This document shows positions 9,048 through 16,490 of a stretch of DNA of 64,000 nt, in pieces. Source of the stretch: Flavobacterium luteum (GTDB lineage Bacteria > Bacteroidota > Bacteroidia > Flavobacteriales > Flavobacteriaceae). The stretch covers positions 186,001 to 250,000 of the forward strand of contig NZ_WAEM01000003.1 in NCBI RefSeq assembly GCF_008806775.1. Direction: 5' to 3'. A model generated the notes under the pieces. That model was not told the DNA's origin, ran no database searches, and worked only from the letters and a program-made list of their open reading frames with translations. Every line of letters starts with the position of its first letter. Position 1 is the first letter of the stretch. Made by a program: the position numbers and the translations under genes.

Positions 9048-10306
9048 TGAGAGTATTTAAATTTGGTGGTGCATCGGTTAAAGATGCTGATGGAATTAAA
9101 AATGTATACGATGTTTTACAAAAAGTAGGCTATGAAGATGTTTTACTAGTAGTTTCGGCTATGGGAAAAACAACAAATGCTTTAGAAACAGTAGTTTCAG
9201 CATATTTTGATAAATCAGCTTCTTTACAATCGACTGTTCAAGAAGTAAAAAAATACCACAATCAAATTTTATTGGATTTGTTTGAAGACGATAAAAGCGA
9301 AGTGTTTACTGCTGTAAACAATTTGTTTTTTGATTTAGAATATTTTTTAAGTCACAACAAATCACCTAATTATAATTTTGTTTACGATCAAATCGTGAGT
9401 TTTGGAGAATTAATTTCAACTACAATCCTTTCTCATTTTATGTCTTTTATGGGAATAAAAACCACCTGGATTGATGTTCGAAATTTTATAAAAACAGATT
9501 CTACTTACCGTGATGCAGAAGTAGATTGGGAGGTTACTCAAAAAAACATTTCTAAAAACGTTAAGCGTAAAGTACTAAACATAACTCAAGGATTTATAGG
9601 TTATGATGACAATGGCTTTACAACAACTTTGGGTCGTGAAGGATCTGATTATACAGCGGCAATTTTTGCTTATTGCCTTAATGCTGAAAGCGTAACTATT
9701 TGGAAAGATGTTCCTGGGGTTATGAATGCCGACCCTAGATATTTTGAAAATGCCAGTTTACTGAATCAAATTTCCTATCGCGAGGCTATCGAATTAGCGT
9801 TTTACGGTGCTAGTGTTATTCATCCAAAAACGCTACAGCCGTTACAGAAAAAGGAAATACCACTATTTGTAAAATCATTTATAAACCCATTATTACCTGG
9901 CACTAGTGTTTCTAAAGGTGAAGATTTAGTACCTTTTCTACCTTGTTTCATTGTAAAGAAAAATCAATTACTAGTCTCACTTTCTTCTATCGATTTTTCA
10001 TTTATCATGGAAGAGAACATTAGTGAAATATTCGGATTGTTGCATCAATACAAAATGAAAGTAAGTTTAATACAAAACTCAGCTATTAGTTTTTCTATTT
10101 GTGTGGAAGACAAATTTGGAAACTTTAATGAGTTGAAAAACATCCTTGCCAAAAAATTTAAAGTTTCTTATAACGAAAACGTTTCTCTCTATACTATCAG
10201 ACATTTTAATGAAAAAGCTTCGCAAATGGTCGAAGAAAATAAAGAAGTTTTATTAAAACAAGTCAGTAGAGAAACCATGCAAATTGTAACTAAAGACGCA
10301 AGCTAA
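9047..10306 (+). CDS. lysC: Aspartate kinase (monofunctional)
   Basis: 419-residue enzyme phosphorylating aspartate, the first step towards lysine, threonine and methionine. The N-terminal kinase motif is KFGGASV (5-11); the central TLGREGSDYTAAIFAY near 193-208 and KDVPGVMNADPR near 221-232 are classic aspartokinase motifs. A C-terminal ACT-type region (about 310-395) is present, shorter than in lysine-sensitive two-ACT enzymes. No homoserine dehydrogenase domain is fused. The ATG overlaps the GNAT stop codon by one base. The next gene downstream has its own promoter. The symbol lysC is used in the general sense; paralogues elsewhere cannot be excluded. Confidence 0.9.
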   Translation: MRVFKFGGASVKDADGIKNVYDVLQKVGYEDVLLVVSAMGKTTNALETVVSAYFDKSASLQSTVQEVKKYHNQILLDLFEDDKSEVFTAVNNLFFDLEYFLSHNKSPNYNFVYDQIVSFGELISTTILSHFMSFMGIKTTWIDVRNFIKTDSTYRDAEVDWEVTQKNISKNVKRKVLNITQGFIGYDDNGFTTTLGREGSDYTAAIFAYCLNAESVTIWKDVPGVMNADPRYFENASLLNQISYREAIELAFYGASVIHPKTLQPLQKKEIPLFVKSFINPLLPGTSVSKGEDLVPFLPCFIVKKNQLLVSLSSIDFSFIMEENISEIFGLLHQYKMKVSLIQNSAISFSICVEDKFGNFNELKNILAKKFKVSYNENVSLYTIRHFNEKASQMVEENKEVLLKQVSRETMQIVTKDAS

Positions 10307-10341
10307 TTTGAAAGCATATTAAAGCTAGAGATTTCAACTCC

Positions 10342-10371
10342 TTGAATTATCAAAAAAACACACTACTTTTG
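10342..10371 (+). promoter_or_regulatory. Bacteroidota-type promoter, TTG-N19-TACTTTTG
   Basis: TTG at 10342-10344 and TACTTTTG at 10364-10371 are separated by 19 bases, a full match to the Flavobacterium consensus. Transcription would begin about 10378, just ahead of the ATG at 10393. This shows the in-frame TTG at 10342 is promoter DNA and not a start codon. Confidence 0.7.
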
Positions 10372-10392
10372 ATATGTTGGCGTTATATCTTT

Positions 10393-13300
10393 ATGGTAAA
10401 AAAACTATTTTTTTTTGGTTTTATAAGCGTTTTTTCGGGACTTCATGCCCAAGAAATTAATACGTTATATAAAACCAGAAAAATTCCAGTTTCTTACGAC
10501 ACAATTCATATTGAAAAAACTAGCATCAATTCGAGCTTTTTTAAACTACTTGATAATCAATCTAAAGTTATTGACACCTCGTTTTACAAAATAAATTTTC
10601 AAAAAGGAGACATACTTTTAAAAGAAAATTTCAAGTCTAATAAAGATTCAATCACGGTTCAGTATTTAAAGTTTCCGGATTATTTAACCAAGCAATACAG
10701 TATTTACGATGACAGTCGTGTAGTTGATAATGATACTAACGAAAAAAACTTGTATCGTGTTTCTAATGATGCTGTACAAAAATTCATTCCTTTCGATGGT
10801 TTAAATACATCAGGAAGCATCACTCGAGGAATCACTATTGGCAACAACCAAAATGCAGTTGTAAATTCGAATCTCGATTTACAAATCACAGGTAAAATTT
10901 CCGATAATGTAAGTTTGAGAGCTTCCATTCAAGACAGTAATATTCCCCTGCAAAATGGCGGATATTCGCAAAAATTAGACGAGTTCGACCAAATTTTCAT
11001 TGAACTTTTTAGTGAGAAATGGCTGGTTAGAGCAGGCGATTTGTTTATGGAAAATAGGAAATCTAGTTTTCTGAATTTTAATAAAAAAGTGCAGGGGTTG
11101 TCTTCTAATTTTTCTTTTGGAACTCCTGAAAACAAAACCAATATTTTTGCATCGGCAGCATTAGTACGTGGGCAATATACTAAAAGCAACTTTGTAGGTC
11201 AGGAAGGGAATCAAGGTCCGTATAAGTTGCGTGGTGCTAATGGCGAGTTGTTTGTATTGGTGATTTCAGGATCAGAACGTGTTTTTGTTAATGGGATTTT
11301 GTTAAAACGAGGAGAAAATAATGATTATACCATAGATTATAATGCAGGCGAAGTTACGTTTACATCGCTTTTTCCTATAACTTCCGAGATGCGAATTGCT
11401 ATAGAATATCAATATTCTGACAGAAACTACACTCGTTTTGTGACTTATTTTGGTGCTACTCATGAAAAAGAAAATTGGAATATTGGTGCTTATGTCTATT
11501 CTGAAAATGATATAAAAAACCAACCTTTACAACAAGAATTATCAGCAGAGCAGGCTCAAATTTTAGGAACTGCTGGTGACAATCCTGATTTAATGACAGC
11601 TCCATCGGCAGTAAATGAATCCTATTCTGAAAATAGAATTTTATATGAAAAAGTAACACAAAACGGACAAGAAATTTTCGAATATTCTGACAATCCTTCT
11701 GCTGTTTCATACAATGTTCGATTTAGTTTTGTTGGAAATGGCTTGGGAAATTATACGATATCAAATGCAGCTGCGGTGGGTAAAATTTATTCTTATGTAG
11801 CGTCAATCAATAATGTAAAACAAGGAAGTTACGAGCCTATTACACGATTGGTTGCCCCAACAAAAATTCAAATTGCAACCATCATGGGTGCTTACAGCCC
11901 ATCTGAAAAAAGCGCAATTGATTTTGAATTGGGTGTGAGCAACAACGACTTGAATTTATTTTCTTCTGAAGACGATAGCAATAATAAAGGTTTGGCTGGA
12001 AAAATAAATGCAAAAAAACGGCTCTTTACTGGAAAGTGGGAAGTGGATGCCTTTGCTAATTTTCAGTTTGTGCAACAGGATTTCAGAACAATTGAGCGTT
12101 TGTTTACCATAGAGTTTAATAGAGATTGGAATTTGACAACTGTTGCAGGAAATCAAAGTTTGCTGATATCCGGATTGAATTTTAATTTGCCAAAAAAAGG
12201 ATTATTTACCTATCAAATAGAAAAACTCGATTTTACCAAATCCTTTTCAGGTAGCCGCCATAATAGTAATGCGTTATTTAAGTTTAAAAATTGGAACATT
12301 CAAAATCAAGGCAGTTTCTTAAACAGCAGTAGCACTTTATCAGACTCTAAATTTATCAGAAATCAAGCGCAAACACGGTATCATTTTAAGAAAAACTGGG
12401 TTGGTGCCAGTCTTAGATTAGAAGATAACAAAGAACAAATAAAAGCTACGAACCAATTCTCTGCTTTAAGTCAAAAATTTATAGAATATGGTGCTTTTCT
12501 CGGAAGAGGTGATAGTACTAAAGTTTATACTGAGATTGGCTATCTCCACCGTCAGAATGATAGTTTGCAAAGCGGATTTTTAAAACGAGTTAATACGTCG
12601 CAATCCTATTATTTGAAATCAAAATTAATTCAAAATGAGAGAAGTGATTTGGCTGTTTTTGTCAATTATAGAAACTTGAAATATGTTGATGCTCTTCGTG
12701 ACAATGAACCCTCATTAAATTCTAGAATTTTGTACAGTTCTCGATTTTTTAAACAACTTGTTCAAACAACAACTGCTTTCGAAACCGCTTCTGGAACCAT
12801 TCCGCAACAAGAATTTACCTATTTAGAAGTTGAACCTGGTCAAGGTGTTTATACTTGGAATGACTATAATGCCAACGGAATTCAAGAATTACAAGAGTTT
12901 GAAGTGGCTCCTTTTCCAGATCAAGCCAAGTATGTTCGGGTGTTTTTACCCAATCAAGTTTTTAGAAAGACACATCAAAACAAATTCTCAGCTACGGTAA
13001 CTTTCAATCCCAATCAATGGCAAAATGAAAAGGGTTTCAGAAAGATTATTTCTTATTTTTACAACCAAACATCCTATTTAGTTGATCGAAAAATAGAACG
13101 CAACGGAAGCAATTTCGATTTAAATCCGTTTAACACTTCTGAAGAAAATTTATTTGGGTTGAATGTAAGTTTCAGAAACAGTTTGTTTTTTAACAGAGGA
13201 AAGCAGGACCACTCCATTACCTATACGTATTTAGACAGTCAATCGAAGAATTTATTATCAGTTGGTTCACTTGAAAACAACAATAGCTCGCACCAATTGC

Positions 13301-13803
13301 AGTACCAGCATTTGTATAAAAAAAGCTGGTTGTTTGGACTGAATTCAAAAACGATTAGAACCCAATCCTTAGTTGAAAATTTTGCGTTTAGAAACTACAC
13401 CATTTCAGGGTATCAAGTTGCTCCAAAAATTTCCTATTTGTTTTCTAGAAACGCGAGTTGGGATTTGTTTTGCGAATTTCAGAATAAATTAAATAAAATT
13501 GGCGAATTAGAAACGTTACAACAAACCCGAATAGGCACCTCTTTTAATTATGCTAGCGAAAAGCGCCTGACACTGAACGGTGAATTTTCTCTTTATGAAA
13601 ATAAATTTAATGGTAGTGAATTGTCAGCGGCTGGGTTTCAAATGTTAGAAGGCTTGCAACCGGGACAAAACACTACGTGGCGCTTGCTCATTCAAAAAAG
13701 CATAACTCAATTTCTAGATATTAATCTCAATTACCAAGGACGAAAAAGCGAAACCAGCCCAACTATTCATACTGGAAATGTGCAATTGAGAGCTTATTTT
13801 TAA
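10393..13803 (+). CDS. Large outer-membrane beta-barrel-like protein
   Basis: 1136-residue exported protein with a clear signal peptide (MVKKLFFFGFISVFSGLHAQ). The mature protein is rich in alternating aromatic/polar strands typical of outer-membrane barrels. A conserved front region contains TSGSITRGITIGNNQ (about 138-152) and the AGDLFMENRKSSF stretch near 215-227; AGEVTFTSLFPI near 333-344 is also well ordered. The C-terminus ends in aromatic LRAYF, a barrel-end signature. It has no TonB box or carboxypeptidase-like plug that I can see, so it is not a standard SusC protein. I do not recognise a named family; it may be a conserved Bacteroidota surface or secretion component. The start is fixed by the promoter immediately upstream. 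Confidence 0.75.
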   Translation: MVKKLFFFGFISVFSGLHAQEINTLYKTRKIPVSYDTIHIEKTSINSSFFKLLDNQSKVIDTSFYKINFQKGDILLKENFKSNKDSITVQYLKFPDYLTKQYSIYDDSRVVDNDTNEKNLYRVSNDAVQKFIPFDGLNTSGSITRGITIGNNQNAVVNSNLDLQITGKISDNVSLRASIQDSNIPLQNGGYSQKLDEFDQIFIELFSEKWLVRAGDLFMENRKSSFLNFNKKVQGLSSNFSFGTPENKTNIFASAALVRGQYTKSNFVGQEGNQGPYKLRGANGELFVLVISGSERVFVNGILLKRGENNDYTIDYNAGEVTFTSLFPITSEMRIAIEYQYSDRNYTRFVTYFGATHEKENWNIGAYVYSENDIKNQPLQQELSAEQAQILGTAGDNPDLMTAPSAVNESYSENRILYEKVTQNGQEIFEYSDNPSAVSYNVRFSFVGNGLGNYTISNAAAVGKIYSYVASINNVKQGSYEPITRLVAPTKIQIATIMGAYSPSEKSAIDFELGVSNNDLNLFSSEDDSNNKGLAGKINAKKRLFTGKWEVDAFANFQFVQQDFRTIERLFTIEFNRDWNLTTVAGNQSLLISGLNFNLPKKGLFTYQIEKLDFTKSFSGSRHNSNALFKFKNWNIQNQGSFLNSSSTLSDSKFIRNQAQTRYHFKKNWVGASLRLEDNKEQIKATNQFSALSQKFIEYGAFLGRGDSTKVYTEIGYLHRQNDSLQSGFLKRVNTSQSYYLKSKLIQNERSDLAVFVNYRNLKYVDALRDNEPSLNSRILYSSRFFKQLVQTTTAFETASGTIPQQEFTYLEVEPGQGVYTWNDYNANGIQELQEFEVAPFPDQAKYVRVFLPNQVFRKTHQNKFSATVTFNPNQWQNEKGFRKIISYFYNQTSYLVDRKIERNGSNFDLNPFNTSEENLFGLNVSFRNSLFFNRGKQDHSITYTYLDSQSKNLLSVGSLENNNSSHQLQYQHLYKKSWLFGLNSKTIRTQSLVENFAFRNYTISGYQVAPKISYLFSRNASWDLFCEFQNKLNKIGELETLQQTRIGTSFNYASEKRLTLNGEFSLYENKFNGSELSAAGFQMLEGLQPGQNTTWRLLIQKSITQFLDINLNYQGRKSETSPTIHTGNVQLRAYF

Positions 13804-13945
13804 AGTTTTATTAATTGGCCTTATAATAAATTATTTACCTTTATAATTTTGAAAGGTAATGTAATTTAGTGATATTGATTATGTAGGTCAAAAAAGATTA
13901 ATTGAAGATGTAGTAGTTTTAATATGTTTGATCTTTAATTTAGAG

Positions 13946-13971
13946 TACCACACGAAAGGATTCGTGCGGTA
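13946..13971. repeat. Palindromic repeat copy 1 (TACCnCACGAA ... TTCGTGCGGTA)
   Basis: TACCACACGAA (13946-13956) pairs with TTCGTGCGGTA (13961-13971) around a 4-base loop, with one mismatch in 11. Degenerate copies lie at 14367-14388 and 14485-14493, on the other side of the small gene at 14052. It is probably an interspersed extragenic palindrome. Confidence 0.6.
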
Positions 13972-14051
13972 GCAGTATTTGTCAAATCCCAACAACATAA
14001 ATTTGACTACAATTATCTCAAATGGGAGACTTTAATATTATAAATATTGTG

Positions 14052-14351
14052 ATGAAAAAGAGTAAAACGATAGTATTATCAGGACTTATATTTGCGGTTT
14101 TAATTATTGGATATATATTTTTCGCCGCACATTGGAGTGTTGATGCAAAAAAAGGAAAGGCGAATATTTTAAATTCGAGAAGGATAAAATCTCAAATGAG
14201 TCAAGAAGACATTTTATCTATTATTGGAAAACCAGACACTATTATTAAAAAGCGATTTTGCTACATTACGAATAATGATAGTTATCCTTATATTGAATTT
14301 CATTTTGATAGTTTGAGAAGAGTAAAAGTAATCTATTCCCCGAAGTCTTAA
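14052..14351 (+). CDS. Small membrane-anchored protein with an SmpA/OmlA-like motif
   Basis: 99-residue protein with an N-terminal hydrophobic segment (residues 6-24, VLSGLIFAVLIIGYIFFAA) and a short soluble domain. The stretch MSQEDILSIIGKPD is like the helix-turn of the SmpA/OmlA (BamE-like) fold, where a conserved GKPD-type turn follows the helix. The ATG at 14052 (MKKSKTIV) puts a basic patch directly before the membrane segment and is preferred to the in-frame ATG at 14022. It is flanked by palindromic repeats and has no close neighbour on the same strand, so it may be a recent local insertion. Function unknown. Confidence 0.6.
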   Translation: MKKSKTIVLSGLIFAVLIIGYIFFAAHWSVDAKKGKANILNSRRIKSQMSQEDILSIIGKPDTIIKKRFCYITNNDSYPYIEFHFDSLRRVKVIYSPKS

Positions 14352-14366
14352 AGTAAAACCCCGCTC

Positions 14367-14388
14367 CCGCATGAATCCATTCGTTTGG
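14367..14388. repeat. Palindromic repeat copy 2 (degenerate)
   Basis: CCGCATGAA and TTCGTTTGG flank a 4-base loop; this is a decayed version of the palindrome at 13946-13971. A half copy (TTCGTGCGG) follows at 14485-14493. Confidence 0.45.
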
Positions 14389-14591
14389 CAGTGAGATTAT
14401 TAAATTAAAAAGGATGATTATGAATTGTCTTATACAGAAAAAAGATTGAAATAATGTTCATAATTTATAAACCATATAAAATAATTCGTGCGGCAACTTA
14501 AAAAATAGGTATAAAAAAGAGCAAGAGTTCGTAAAAATCAATTCAAATTAGTAACTTTAATCTCTATTAAAAACTTAAAAATCAAACTATC

Positions 14592-15137
14592 ATGAAAAAA
14601 GTATTGTTATTGTGTTTTCTAGTTGTTTTTTCAAGCACATTTTATGCTCAAGAAACCGAAGCTAAAAAAGCTAAAACAGAGAAAGCTGCAAAATTAAAAA
14701 AAGAAAAAGCTGACGCTAAAAAAGAAGCCGCAGCTGCAGCAAAAAAAGAAGCGAAAAAAGCTGAAGCTAAAGCAAAAAAAGAAACTGAAAAAACAGCCAA
14801 AACAGTTAAAGAGAAAAAAGGAAAAGCAGCTGCTAAAAAAGCAGACGCCGATGCTAAAAAAGAAAAAGCTACTGCTAAATCCAAAAAAGAAACAAAAGAA
14901 TCAGCCGATAAGGTTGTTAAAAAAGCAAAAAAGGAAACCAAAAAGGTTGACGATAAGGTAGCGTCTAAAACCAAAAAAGCAGCAACTAAAATTAAAGAAA
15001 CAACCGAAAAAGCGCCTAAAATTGCTGATAAAGTTACCGGAGAATACAACGGAAAAAAAGTATACACAGGTCCTAGAGGTGGAAAATATTACATCAATTC
15101 AAACGGAAATAAAACCTACATTTCTGACGATAAGTAA
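14592..15137 (+). CDS. Exported Lys/Ala-rich protein with a PBCV-type basic adaptor motif
   Basis: 181-residue protein. A signal peptide is clear (MKKVLLLCFLVVFSSTFYAQ). Residues 22-150 are almost entirely Lys, Ala, Glu, Asp and Thr, forming a highly charged low-complexity helix like histone-H1/TolA tails. The C-terminal 30 residues change character: YTGPRGGKYYINSNGNKTYI matches what I recall of the PBCV-specific basic adaptor domain (GGKYY..NGKK.Y), first noted in chlorovirus proteins. The repeats make the frame convincing, since the opposite-strand frame at 14648-15067 is only its shadow. The role is unknown; binding to a polyanion (cell wall or DNA) outside the cell is a guess. A bidirectional terminator follows. 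Confidence 0.72.
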   Translation: MKKVLLLCFLVVFSSTFYAQETEAKKAKTEKAAKLKKEKADAKKEAAAAAKKEAKKAEAKAKKETEKTAKTVKEKKGKAAAKKADADAKKEKATAKSKKETKESADKVVKKAKKETKKVDDKVASKTKKAATKIKETTEKAPKIADKVTGEYNGKKVYTGPRGGKYYINSNGNKTYISDDK

Positions 15138-15174
15138 TATTTTTAGTCACTATCCTAAATGGGTTTTACAATAG

Positions 15175-15211
15175 AAAAAAGGGATGTCTTTAAAGTTGAC
15201 ATCCTTTTTTT
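15175..15211. terminator. Bidirectional terminator
   Basis: GGATGTC (15182-15188) pairs with GACATCC (15198-15204). An A run precedes it and a T run follows, so it can serve both the gene at 14592 and the histidine kinase gene coming from the right. Confidence 0.8.
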
Positions 15212-16355
15212 ACGCTTCAATTTTAAAACTTACTTGCATGACTGTGCCTTTATTCACTTCTGAACTCAACACTTTTATTTTACCTTTATGGTATTCTTCA
15301 ACAATTCGTTTTGTTAGCGACAGCCCTAAACCCCAACCGCGTTTTTTAGTTGTAAATCCGGGTTCGAAAACAGTTTTAAATTGATTTTTAGGAATTCCTT
15401 TCCCTGAATCAGATACTTTTATTTTCACAAATCTCCCTTCTTCTTCAATAATTACCGCTAGTTGTCCTTTTCCTTTCATGGCATCGATGGCATTTTTTAC
15501 TAAGTTTTCTATTGCCCAACTATGTAAAGCAGGATTTATAGAAACCAAAATCGATTTTGTGGGCGCTTTAAATGAAAAAACAACTTGTTTGGAAAAACGC
15601 GATTGCAAATAGTCATAGGACTCTTTTGTTTCTTTTACAATGTCTCGAAGTTCAAGCACAGGTTCTGAACCAATTTTCGAGAACCTATCGGTTATGGTTT
15701 GTAACCTAGTAATGTCTTTTTCAATTTCAGAAACTGTGGTTTCATCAACATTATCGGCTTTCATTATTTCTAACCAACCAATTAATGAAGATAAAGGAGT
15801 TCCTATTTGATGAGCAGTTTCTTTTGCCATTCCGGCCCAAAGTTTATTTTGAGTGGCCATTTTTGTACTCCTGTAAAAATTGTAAACTAATGCGCCAAAT
15901 AATACAATAATGACAACTAAAGCAATTGGATAATACTTTAGTTTGTTTAACAAATCAGAATCTCCATAGTATAAATAAATAAATTTACCGGGGACGTATT
16001 CAATGCTAATTGGCTCATTCTGATCCTTAAGTTTTACTAATAGCTTTGAAGATTCTGATTTATTCTTTAATATTTCCTCGTCAATATTCTTGCTATTAAT
16101 TATGGTGTCATTCTCCATTAAAAGAATTGGAATGCTTGCATTTTGAAATATTTTTAATGGAAGTTCGATGTCGGTATTTTCATCTACATTTTTTAATGTT
16201 TTTTGAGCTTCTGCCCAAATCTCCATTTTTACGCGTTCTTCGTTTTTAAAAATTTGAAAAAAAGTATAAGTATTCCATAGAATTAAAGTGATAATAACAA
16301 AAGAAGCTGCAATTAAGATCCAGCGAGTAGTATTTTTTCTATTAGAAAACTGCAT
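15210..16355 (-). CDS. Membrane sensor histidine kinase (orphan)
   Basis: 381-residue two-transmembrane sensor kinase. The membrane segments are near 11-34 and 142-160 and bracket a periplasmic sensing region of about 105 residues without a recognised domain. The phosphorylated histidine is H182 in AKETAHQIGTPLSSL (HisKA). The ATP-binding domain shows the N box NLVKNAIDAMKGKG and the G boxes SGKGIPKN and GWGLGLSLTKRIVEEY. No response regulator lies beside it, so its partner must be elsewhere. No HAMP domain is obvious. It is bounded by terminators on both sides, so it is monocistronic. Confidence 0.92.
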   Translation of the reverse strand: MQFSNRKNTTRWILIAASFVIITLILWNTYTFFQIFKNEERVKMEIWAEAQKTLKNVDENTDIELPLKIFQNASIPILLMENDTIINSKNIDEEILKNKSESSKLLVKLKDQNEPISIEYVPGKFIYLYYGDSDLLNKLKYYPIALVVIIVLFGALVYNFYRSTKMATQNKLWAGMAKETAHQIGTPLSSLIGWLEIMKADNVDETTVSEIEKDITRLQTITDRFSKIGSEPVLELRDIVKETKESYDYLQSRFSKQVVFSFKAPTKSILVSINPALHSWAIENLVKNAIDAMKGKGQLAVIIEEEGRFVKIKVSDSGKGIPKNQFKTVFEPGFTTKKRGWGLGLSLTKRIVEEYHKGKIKVLSSEVNKGTVMQVSFKIEA

Positions 16356-16432
16356 ATATATTATTTTACGGAATAAATATAACGAAATAAATGTGTTTAG
16401 ATTATAAAATAAACTTCGGGAAATATATTTTC

Positions 16433-16469
16433 AAAAAAAAGGCTCAAACAAATTAAATGTTTAAGCCTT
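16433..16469 (-). terminator. Terminator of the alpha-amylase gene
   Basis: AAGGCT-C-AAACA (16439-16450) pairs with TGTTT-A-AGCCTT (16458-16469) with one mismatch, and read leftward it is followed by eight T. It lies 22 bases past the amylase stop codon. Confidence 0.8.
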
Positions 16470-16490
16470 GATTCAAATGTATGCAATTGT

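Noticed and set aside
10342..10392. TTG start extending the outer-membrane protein
   Set aside because: The TTG is the -33 box of a consensus promoter, and the signal peptide begins at ATG 10393.
14352..14591. Possible small gene between the membrane protein and the Lys/Ala-rich gene
   Set aside because: Only short frames broken by stops; the stretch contains repeat remnants and the next gene's upstream region.
14648..15067. 139-codon hydrophobic frame opposite the Lys/Ala-rich gene
   Set aside because: It is the mirror of AAA/GCT codons in the real gene; the signal peptide and C-terminal motif favour the forward frame.
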